From an uncultured delta proteobacterium (GTDB lineage: Bacteria; UBA10199; GCA-002796325; 1-14-0-20-49-13), in NCBI GenBank assembly GCA_903868375.1, contig CAIPVD010000324.1, positions 1 to 7,040 of the forward strand: 7,040 nucleotides of DNA. Direction: 5' to 3'. The notes beneath the pieces are model-generated. The model searched no databases, had not been told where the DNA came from, and saw nothing but the letters and a program-made list of their open reading frames with translations. This document shows, in pieces, positions 1 through 4,194 of this stretch (its first letter is position 1; every line of letters begins with the position of its first letter). The position numbers and the translations under genes are program-made.

Positions 1-604
1 CTAGCCCTTTCTTGGCACCAAGCTTCGCGATAGCAGAAACACCTTCGCCAGTCGTCCCTAGCACTACAGCCACTTCAGGTTGTGCCGCAACTACTGCGAC
101 TGATCCCTCCGCGACCGCGGGAATTATCAGCTCACCACCCTTTTCCTGAACGCCTTCCATCCATTGGACCTTATTGTCCGCATCTCTATATTCTTTGATA
201 TCGTTCCGACAACGATCAGCATCCGTTTCCCTGCCGGCCCTTATGTCAGCCCATATCCTAAAAAGCACCGCTCTCTTATCCGGATCCTTTGCCTGTTCCT
301 TCCATATAGCCGCAGATTTCAAAAGATTGTCCCTATCAAGTTTAGCATCTACTCGCGTTGTTGGGGCGGTGATAACTGGCATTGAAGAACCGCTGCCGTT
401 CTGGGCAAGAAGGATGTGAGAAGGATGGACACCACGCGATAAACTTTGGGTCAACCAATCGAACCTGCCAACGTCGTTCTTATCCCCAAGATACTTGTCC
501 GTAACCGCAGCTTTCAAACTGCCATCGCCGCTATTTATTGCATCGGCCTGTGATAAAAATACATTTCTGCTACCTGACCCGTTTATTGCTAAGCTTTTTT
601 CCAT
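1..604 (-). CDS. Unrecognised protein, 3' end cut by window edge (sigma-54-type promoter upstream)
   Basis: The minus-strand frame starting at ATG 604 stays open for 201 codons and runs off the left edge, so the C-terminus is missing. The start is supported by a strong ribosome binding site (AAGGGGG, five bases before the ATG) and by a sigma-54-type promoter just upstream. I do not recognise the family. The protein begins MEKSLAINGSGSRNVFLSQ with no signal peptide. A Gly/Ser-rich N-terminus (about residues 8-30) and a GSGSS linker (70-74) come first, then a strongly charged, probably helical middle (about 84-156, rich in Lys, Arg, Asp and Glu), then a hydrophobic Ala/Val/Gly stretch (about 159-195) with no charged residues except Glu167, Glu177 and Glu187. 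That stretch could be a hydrophobic core or a membrane-interacting segment. The layout of disordered N-terminus, helical middle and hydrophobic segment would suit a secreted or structural protein, but this is inference only. Confidence 0.78.
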   Translation of the reverse strand, partial: MEKSLAINGSGSRNVFLSQADAINSGDGSLKAAVTDKYLGDKNDVGRFDWLTQSLSRGVHPSHILLAQNGSGSSMPVITAPTTRVDAKLDRDNLLKSAAIWKEQAKDPDKRAVLFRIWADIRAGRETDADRCRNDIKEYRDADNKVQWMEGVQEKGGELIIPAVAEGSVAVVAAQPEVAVVLGTTGEGVSAIAKLGAKKGL

Positions 605-609
605 TGTAT

Positions 610-616
610 CCCCCTT
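610..616 (-). promoter_or_regulatory. Ribosome binding site of the gene at 1-604
   Basis: The minus strand reads AAGGGGG followed by ATACA and ATG. A purine-rich Shine-Dalgarno-like element at this spacing fixes ATG 604 as the start codon. Confidence 0.65.
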
Positions 617-640
617 TTTTTGAGTTCTACATGACTACAT

Positions 641-658
641 TAGCAAAAATGGCGCCAA
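641..658 (-). promoter_or_regulatory. Candidate sigma-54 (RpoN) promoter, -24/-12 type
   Basis: The minus strand reads TTGGCGCC-ATTT-TTGCT, against the sigma-54 consensus YTGGCACG-N4-TTGCW. The essential GG (656-655) and GC (644-643) are exactly ten bases apart, and the whole TTGCT part matches. The predicted transcription start is near 631, giving a leader of about 27 bases that contains the AAGGGGG ribosome binding site. Promoters of this class need an AAA+ activator; one is encoded at 4195-5823. Confidence 0.6.
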
Positions 659-659
659 C

Positions 660-665
660 ATTATA
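660..665 (-). promoter_or_regulatory. TATAAT box, possible alternative sigma-70 promoter
   Basis: A perfect TATAAT occurs on the minus strand directly upstream of the sigma-54 element. The region 16-18 bases further upstream (AATACT, ATACTG, AAATAC) is a poor -35, and there is no extended -10 TG. It may be a weak constitutive promoter or chance in AT-rich DNA. Confidence 0.25.
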
Positions 666-676
666 TGGTTAACGGG

Positions 677-689
677 AAATACAGTATTT
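677..689. promoter_or_regulatory. 13-bp perfect palindrome, possible operator
   Basis: AAATAC-A-GTATTT is a perfect palindrome around a single central base. It lies about 46-58 bp upstream of the predicted sigma-54 start of the gene at 1-604. It could bind a dimeric regulator, but AT-rich palindromes of this size also arise by chance. Confidence 0.25.
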
Positions 690-731
690 ACGATGATTAT
701 CTAGGATTTACATATGGACTTTTGATGGATA

Positions 732-751
732 GTGTTCCAAAAAACGAACAC
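732..751. promoter_or_regulatory. 20-bp inverted repeat, possible upstream activator site
   Basis: GTGTTC-N8-GAACAC has two perfect six-base half-sites. Its centre is about 110 bp upstream of the predicted sigma-54 start near 631, within the usual distance range for enhancer sites bound by sigma-54 activators with a Fis-type helix-turn-helix. The spacer contains A6. It is not followed by a T-tract that would make it a terminator for the gene ending at 815. The whole gap 605-814 holds only these regulatory candidates and no gene. Confidence 0.38.
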
Positions 752-814
752 GAAATGCCGAAAATCAAACAAACCCATGTCGAGTTTTTTTAAACAAGTG
801 TCAACATTTGCGAT

Positions 815-1204
815 TTATACCTTGAAAATCTTGTCTCTTAGATTGGCGTATATCTCCGGCGAGGAAAGCAATGCCGTATGGGCCCAGGATTTGGGGGCAT
901 CGACCGCCACTTGCTGAATAGACCAAAGATCCCCACCATAATCTTCCAACGTAAAGTGGCATTCGCTCTTTCCCTCTTCGGTCATCCTGCAGATCTTCCC
1001 TTCGCAATATAACAAATGTTTCGCTTGCGACGCCTTGTCAAAGCCTAACTTTAAACGGTCCGCAATGGAAAGCGGCCGAAGCGCAAAGGTAACTTCCCAC
1101 TTCTCAACCCCTTTCTCATCCTTGCGCTCAAACTCCTGCCGTACTGTTTTGCCAGTTCCGAAGTTTTTCCTAACCGAATCTAATAATCCCGCTCGTTTTG
1201 GCAT
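815..1204 (-). CDS. Unrecognised 129-residue protein (sigma-54-type promoter upstream)
   Basis: I do not recognise this protein. It starts MPKRAGLLDSVRKNFGTGKT, is basic at the N-terminus, has no signal peptide or membrane segment, and contains three cysteines (67, 72, 82) and three tryptophans (36, 94, 107). The alternation of charged and hydrophobic residues over 34-100 suggests a mixed alpha/beta soluble domain. The frame is also open from a TTG at 1240, but that codon lies inside the sigma-54-type promoter and has no ribosome binding site; I chose ATG 1204, which has a weak GGGA eight bases upstream. It lies upstream of, and in the same direction as, the gene at 1-604, and each has its own promoter. 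I see no clear terminator after it. As a short gene with no recognised homologue its function is open; the promoter match is the main support that it is real. Confidence 0.65.
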   Translation of the reverse strand: MPKRAGLLDSVRKNFGTGKTVRQEFERKDEKGVEKWEVTFALRPLSIADRLKLGFDKASQAKHLLYCEGKICRMTEEGKSECHFTLEDYGGDLWSIQQVAVDAPKSWAHTALLSSPEIYANLRDKIFKV

Positions 1205-1235
1205 AATTTTGATCCCGTGCTTGATTAGATACTTA

Positions 1236-1252
1236 AGCAATCATTATGCCAA
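1236..1252 (-). promoter_or_regulatory. Candidate sigma-54 (RpoN) promoter, -24/-12 type
   Basis: The minus strand reads TTGGCATA-ATGA-TTGCT. GG (1250-1249) and GC (1238-1237) are exactly ten bases apart and both boxes are close to YTGGCACG-N4-TTGCW. The predicted start is near 1225, leaving a leader of about 21 bases before ATG 1204. An 11-bp palindrome, ATGC-AGC-GCAT (1254-1264), abuts the -24 side and could be an operator. The promoter lies between the malic enzyme terminator and the small gene, as expected for an independent unit. Confidence 0.57.
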
Positions 1253-1310
1253 TATGCAGCGCATCTAAAATAATTATGTGCTTATATATCGGAAGGTTGA
1301 ATGTGACGGA

Positions 1311-1350
1311 TAATAAAGCGACTACCAAAATGAGAGTGGTAGCCGCTTTT
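1311..1350 (-). terminator. Rho-independent terminator after the malic enzyme gene
   Basis: On the minus strand an 11-bp stem (AAGCGGCTACC pairing with GGTAGTCGCTT, one G-U wobble) closes an 11-base loop and is followed by TATTAT. It starts 17 bases after the malic enzyme stop. On the plus strand the wobble becomes an A-C mismatch, although TTTT follows there too, so the minus-strand reading is preferred. It probably ends the transposase-peptidase-malic enzyme transcript. Confidence 0.8.
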
Positions 1351-1367
1351 GTCAATCCGATGACGAT

Positions 1368-2648
1368 TTACTTGTTTATGTGGGCCAGCATTTTGTTCAG
1401 TTTTGCCAGATATTCGGCCTTCGACTTGTATGGCCGGCGCGCAACTTTGGTTTCAATCGCCGCCTCTGCAACCGCCGGCGCTTCCCACAAGAGAACGCGC
1501 GGATCGAGCGGTTTTGGGATTATATATTCGCGGCCGAACTTTAAGCTAGCCACATTGTATGCCTTGCAAATGTCCGCCGGCACCGGCTCTTTTGCAAGTT
1601 TTGCAAGTGCAAGCGAAGCCGCAACCTTCATCTCTTCGTTGATCTTCGTGGCACCAACATCGAGCGCTCCTCTGAAGATAAACGGAAAACCTAGCACGTT
1701 GTTAACCTGATTTGGATAATCGCTTCGCCCTGTTGCCATAATGGCATCGCTACGAGCTGCCTTCACCTCTTCTGGCATAATTTCCGGATCTGGGTTTGCC
1801 ATTGCGAATATGATTGGATCTTTCGCCATCGACTTGACCATATCTTTGGTGACCAATCCTTTTGCCGAAAGCCCCATTAACACATCGGCGCCTTTCACTG
1901 CATCGGCAAGCGTTCCATTCTTATCTTGCGCGAAATATCCGCGATACGGCTCTGCCGCCGCGCGGTCCTTTGTGACGATCCCCTTCGTATCGACCACCCA
2001 GATGTTTTCACGTTTGGCGCCGAATCGCTCGAAATGTTTTGCGCACGAAACCGCGGCGGCACCTGCACCGCTAAACACGATCTTCACTTTTTTGATATCT
2101 TTACCGACTATTTCAAGCGCGTTCAAAAGGCCTGCCGCCGAAATAATGGCCGTACCATGCTGGTCGTCGTGGAAAACTGGAATGCCCATCTTCTTTATCA
2201 ACTGTTCTTCGATATAGAAACATTCCGGCGCCTTTATATCTTCGAGGTTAATGCCACCAAATGTAGGTTCCATCGAAGCCACCGCCTCGATGAACTTGTC
2301 GGAGTTCTTTTGCGTAATCTCTATATCGAACACATCGACATCGGCAAATCTTTTGAAGAGAATGCCCTTCCCTTCCATAACTGGTTTTCCCGCAAGTGGC
2401 CCAATATTGCCAAGTCCCAATACCGCCGTTCCGTCGGTAATGACGCCGACGAGATTGCCGCGAGCGGTGTAAAGTTCAGCAGTAGTTGGATCTTTCTCTA
2501 TCTCTCGGCACGGTTCGGCAACGCCGGGCGTGTAAGCGAGAGAGAGGTCTTTTTGCGTCTTGCACGGTTTGGTTGAAATGACTTCGATCTTACCTCTGCG
2601 CCCTTCCGAATGATATCGAAGAGCTTCTTCTTTTGTGAACATTGCCAT
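1368..2648 (-). CDS. maeB: Malic enzyme, stand-alone (oxaloacetate-decarboxylating)
   Basis: This 426-residue cytoplasmic enzyme should convert malate to pyruvate and CO2 while reducing NAD(P), linking the TCA cycle to pyruvate. Family landmarks are all present: YTPGVA with catalytic Tyr39; the GKGILFK segment with Lys94; metal-binding acids Glu136/Asp137 (NLEDI) and Asp161/Asp162 (FHDDQHGT); a Rossmann motif SGAGAAA (193-199); ANPDPEI (284-290); and TGRSDYPNQVNN (306-317). The length fits the short bacterial form without the C-terminal phosphotransacetylase-like domain of E. coli MaeB. NAD or NADP preference cannot be read safely. The start is set by TAGGAG six bases before the ATG, which overlaps the peptidase stop codon. 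It is the last gene of a probable three-gene unit and is followed by a terminator. No peptidase or cell-wall link is expected from its function, so the pairing with the upstream gene may be accidental. Confidence 0.96.
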   Translation of the reverse strand: MAMFTKEEALRYHSEGRRGKIEVISTKPCKTQKDLSLAYTPGVAEPCREIEKDPTTAELYTARGNLVGVITDGTAVLGLGNIGPLAGKPVMEGKGILFKRFADVDVFDIEITQKNSDKFIEAVASMEPTFGGINLEDIKAPECFYIEEQLIKKMGIPVFHDDQHGTAIISAAGLLNALEIVGKDIKKVKIVFSGAGAAAVSCAKHFERFGAKRENIWVVDTKGIVTKDRAAAEPYRGYFAQDKNGTLADAVKGADVLMGLSAKGLVTKDMVKSMAKDPIIFAMANPDPEIMPEEVKAARSDAIMATGRSDYPNQVNNVLGFPFIFRGALDVGATKINEEMKVAASLALAKLAKEPVPADICKAYNVASLKFGREYIIPKPLDPRVLLWEAPAVAEAAIETKVARRPYKSKAEYLAKLNKMLAHINK

Positions 2649-2654
2649 GTGAAA

Positions 2655-2660
2655 CTCCTA
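2655..2660 (-). promoter_or_regulatory. Ribosome binding site of the malic enzyme, overlapping the peptidase stop
   Basis: The minus strand reads TAGGAG-TTTCAC-ATG. TAG is the stop codon of the peptidase and GGAG is the Shine-Dalgarno sequence six bases before the malic enzyme ATG, so the two genes are likely co-translated from one mRNA. Confidence 0.75.
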
Positions 2661-3260
2661 TTCTAATGGGGGGAACGTCCGGCTCAGAAGCCGTTCCCCC
2701 CCAAACCCCTCTCGCTCGGACTGGCAGAAGCCAGATCCTCCCTCGCACCTAATCTGACTCGACATGGCTACAGGAAAACAATTTTCGGCGCAAACGAAAA
2801 ATTTTTCATTCAAGGATTTTGGATCTACCGGCGAATTCTTCTTTCTTACTTCGAAGTGTACGTGAGGGCCAGTGCTTCTACCCGTCATACCTGACCAGCC
2901 GACCGCCTGGCCGGCAACGACGTTGTTCCCTTGTTCCACGAAGATCTTGCCTAAATGGCCGTAATAGGTCTGAACCGAGTTACGATGATCGACAACGACC
3001 AGATTGCCATAGCCTTTTCTTTTGCCGGCGAAAGATACGCTTCCATCCAAGGCCGCCTTAACGGCCGTGGCGTAATGGCTCGAAATATCGACACCGCTAT
3101 GAAAAGAATGTTGTTTGGTAAACGGATCTACCCTGTAGCCGTACGGAGAACTTATCCATCCCTGCACCGGCAACAAGATCGCTGCAACTAATCCCAACCA
3201 CCTTTTGGGGTGGCTCCCCATAAAATCACACGTCTGCACTAACGTTGCCGTTCGTCGCAT
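2658..3260 (-). CDS. M23/LytM-type peptidase with repeat-derived ends
   Basis: The core (about residues 34-155) is a zinc-dependent M23 peptidase domain that normally cuts peptide cross-links in peptidoglycan in the periplasm. It opens with ISSPYGYRVDP (36-46) and keeps the zinc and catalytic residues His54 and Asp58 (HSGVD), His102 (GHLG), and His133/His135 (HVHF). A short hydrophobic stretch WLGLVAAILLPVQG (21-34) after Lys19/Arg20 could act as a signal peptide or anchor. Residues 1-19 are encoded by a transposase-associated repeat (3203-3250) and its flank. Residues 171-200 come from a GC-rich double hairpin, have unusual composition and match no M23 feature I know. ATG 3260 lies three bases after the transposase stop with GAGGGTGA upstream inside the transposase gene; a second ATG at 3221 lies within the repeat and lacks a ribosome binding site. 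The catalytic core looks intact; whether export works after rebuilding is uncertain. Confidence 0.88.
   Translation of the reverse strand: MRRTATLVQTCDFMGSHPKRWLGLVAAILLPVQGWISSPYGYRVDPFTKQHSFHSGVDISSHYATAVKAALDGSVSFAGKRKGYGNLVVVDHRNSVQTYYGHLGKIFVEQGNNVVAGQAVGWSGMTGRSTGPHVHFEVRKKNSPVDPKSLNEKFFVCAENCFPVAMSSQIRCEGGSGFCQSEREGFGGERLLSRTFPPLE
2668..2738. repeat. GC-rich double-hairpin segment at the 3' end of the peptidase gene
   Basis: Two hairpins sit side by side. The first (2668-2701) pairs GGGGGGAAC with GTTCCCCCC, with an inner GGCT-CAGA-AGCC stem and a four-base bulge. The second (2718-2738) pairs GGA-CTGGC with GCCAG-A-TCC around an AGAA loop, with a one-base bulge. On the minus strand both carry a GGCTTCTG stretch at the tip, so they may be related units. 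Bulged stems like these resemble REP-type repeats. Neither is followed by a T-tract, so they are not simple terminators. Their coding effect is the odd tail of the peptidase. Confidence 0.6.
3203..3250. repeat. REP-like repeat copy A (downstream of the transposase)
   Basis: The core reads TTTTGGGG-TGGCT-CCCC-AT-AAAA on the plus strand: an eight-base-pair stem with a five-base loop and a two-base AT bulge. It aligns without gaps over 48 bases to copy B at 4031-4078 (36 identities by eye), ending in the shared TTGCCG. It lies inside the peptidase gene, where its minus strand supplies ATG-GGG-AGC-CAC-CCC (Met-Gly-Ser-His-Pro). Confidence 0.8.
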
Positions 3261-3263
3261 ATT

Positions 3264-3884
3264 TTATTCACCCTCTATGTCACCCACTACCTTTACATTT
3301 TCGTACTTCATCATTTCTTCGTCCGCATCCAAGCTTAATGCTGCATATATAAACGATTTGTATCCCTGCCTACGTTCGTAAATGTTATCGCCAAAACACG
3401 CCAGCGATGGATTTGATTCGACTAACTTATCTCGCACACCGTGAACATTGTACTTATAGCTGCTCCAGCTGTACGCGTCTGGATGCTGGACAATTCCCGC
3501 ATTGACTGCATTTATTTCTACATACCTTCCGCAGTAAGTAAGATAGTGTTCCGACTTTATGGGGATCGACCGAAATGGCGCATGCCAAAGATGGCCCTTA
3601 TAAGAGTATTTCTTCGAGTAATAGCTTGCATAGGAAACCTGAATGCCTTGAAAGGCTTTTGAAAGATAGAATATGTCGCGGGTATTAATTACAAAATGAA
3701 CATGTGTTGGCATCAGGCAATAATTATAAATATCAAAGGGCCAATCAATCTTGTATCGAACTACCCGACCGATGAATTCTTCAAAATCTTCATCTTCTTT
3801 GAAGATCACCAATTTGTTGTTGGACCTGCAGATCACATGGAAGAAACCTTTGTCTGGAAGATATTTTCTAGGTATTCTCGGCAT
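3264..3884 (-). CDS. REP-associated tyrosine transposase (RAYT, Y1 HUH family)
   Basis: The 206-residue protein starts MPRIPRKYLPDKGFFHVICR, the usual opening of this family. It carries the metal-binding HUH motif as PTHVHFVI (His61, His63), the candidate catalytic tyrosine in RYVEINAVNAGIV (Tyr121), and the WSSYKYNVHG segment after it. Such proteins cut and rejoin single-stranded DNA at hairpins of the type found on both sides of this gene. A TTG at 3905 would add seven residues, but ATG 3884 matches the family start and fits a possible promoter at 3908-3913. The gene looks complete, with no frameshift or missing key residue. The C-terminal 30 residues are acidic (DADEEMM, DIEGE) and less family-like. 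It ends three bases before the peptidase start, so peptidase translation may be coupled to it. Confidence 0.92.
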   Translation of the reverse strand: MPRIPRKYLPDKGFFHVICRSNNKLVIFKEDEDFEEFIGRVVRYKIDWPFDIYNYCLMPTHVHFVINTRDIFYLSKAFQGIQVSYASYYSKKYSYKGHLWHAPFRSIPIKSEHYLTYCGRYVEINAVNAGIVQHPDAYSWSSYKYNVHGVRDKLVESNPSLACFGDNIYERRQGYKSFIYAALSLDADEEMMKYENVKVVGDIEGE

Positions 3885-3907
3885 AGTAATAGCTGACCTA
3901 TACAAAT

Positions 3908-3913
3908 ATCATA
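3908..3913 (-). promoter_or_regulatory. Possible extended -10 promoter of the transposase
   Basis: The minus strand reads TTGG-TATGAT, an extended -10 (TGn plus TATGAT, five of six matches). TTGTGA lies 15 bases upstream as a short-spaced -35. Transcription would start near 3901, 17 bases before ATG 3884. Confidence 0.33.
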
Positions 3914-4029
3914 CCAAGAATTGAGAGATCACAACCCAATAGATATTTCGTAGAAATTACAAAGCGATACAAATAATGTTCAAATAATATCTTAAATCGA
4001 AGACGCTTAAGAAATGACGAAAACGCTAC

Positions 4030-4078
4030 AATTTGGGGTGGCTCCCCATAAATTAGAACGACAGTACAACATTTGCCG
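4030..4078. repeat. REP-like repeat copy B (upstream of the transposase)
   Basis: The plus strand reads AATTTGGGG-TGGCT-CCCC-AT-AAATT, the same bulged hairpin as copy A, but the outer stem has different bases that still pair. A tail of about 30 bases, ending in TTGCCG, is also shared with copy A. The gap 3885-4194 contains this copy, copy C, an ATTTGC/GCAAAT inverted repeat (4071-4096) and promoter candidates, but no convincing gene. Confidence 0.8.
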
Positions 4079-4117
4079 GCATGACCAACCGCAAATAGCG
4101 CCAGGTTACGCCAAAAC

Positions 4118-4136
4118 ATGGGGAGCCACCCCAAAA
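4118..4136. repeat. REP-like repeat copy C, inverted
   Basis: ATGGGGAGCCACCCCAAA is the exact reverse complement of the 18-base core shared by copies A and B. Outside the core it lacks the outer pairing arm and the tail, so it is a shorter copy, facing copy B. Confidence 0.8.
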
Positions 4137-4156
4137 TTGGGAGTTACATAATAATG

Positions 4157-4185
4157 TTGACCGAGGGGCTTCGTTTGGCTAGCTT
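4157..4185 (+). promoter_or_regulatory. Possible promoter of the FHA regulator gene
   Basis: TTGACC (4157-4162, five of six to the -35 consensus) and TAGCTT (4180-4185, three of six to the -10) are 17 bases apart. Transcription would begin near 4192, only a few bases before ATG 4195, which agrees with the absence of a ribosome binding site there. The spacer overlaps a direct repeat of GCTTCGTTT (4168-4176 and 4182-4190). Confidence 0.3.
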
Positions 4186-4190
4186 CGTTT
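4168..4190 (+). repeat. Short direct repeat before the FHA regulator gene
   Basis: GCTTCGTTT occurs at 4168-4176 and again at 4182-4190, a 14-base period ending just before ATG 4195. A third copy, GCTTCGTTTT, lies at 5835-5844 in the first codons of the radical SAM gene. The pair could be a regulator binding site or chance. Confidence 0.3.
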
Positions 4191-4194
4191 TCAT

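Larger units (their letters stand above)
3203..4136 (-). mobile_element. RAYT/IS200-like element with flanking REP-type hairpins
   Basis: A single HUH transposase gene is bracketed by direct copies A (3203-3250) and B (4030-4078) of a hairpin repeat, with an inverted copy C (4118-4136) just beyond B. Direct rather than inverted end hairpins fit the single-strand transposition of the IS200/IS605 and RAYT families, and the B-C head-to-head pair resembles a bacterial interspersed mosaic element. The exact ends are uncertain: the minimal unit would be A to B. No target duplication is expected for this class and I see none. Confidence 0.6.

Noticed and set aside
164..419. Two overlapping plus-strand frames
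   Set aside because: They lie opposite the open minus-strand gene at 1-604, which has a proper start, ribosome binding site and promoter; these do not.
793..814. Imperfect hairpin CAAATGT-TG-ACACTTG as terminator of the gene ending at 815
   Set aside because: The loop would be two bases, the minus-strand stem has a mismatch, and it is followed mostly by A rather than T on the transcribed strand.
732..917. A 61-codon plus-strand frame starting at GTG 732
   Set aside because: It starts within the inverted repeat, has no ribosome binding site and mostly overlaps the minus-strand gene ending at 815.
1246..1710. A 154-codon plus-strand frame
   Set aside because: It runs through the terminator and over the malic enzyme 3' end in the opposite direction; low-complexity Ala/Ser composition is typical of a shadow frame.
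1926..2576. A 216-codon plus-strand frame antiparallel to the malic enzyme
   Set aside because: It is entirely inside a gene whose protein motifs are clear on the other strand, and its translation has no recognisable features.
3898..4134. A 78-codon minus-strand frame starting in repeat copy C
   Set aside because: It begins at a TTG inside the repeat, crosses both hairpin copies, lacks a ribosome binding site and is rich in Phe/Leu as expected from AT-rich non-coding DNA.
3203..4136. CRISPR array or toxin-antitoxin reading of the repeated GGGGTGGCTCCCC units
   Set aside because: There are only three copies at irregular spacing and mixed orientation around a transposase gene, without spacers or cas genes; a RAYT/REP element explains them.
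4170..4190. Sigma-54 promoter before the FHA regulator (TTGGCTAG...)
   Set aside because: Ten bases after the GG the sequence is TT instead of GC, so the -12 element is missing.
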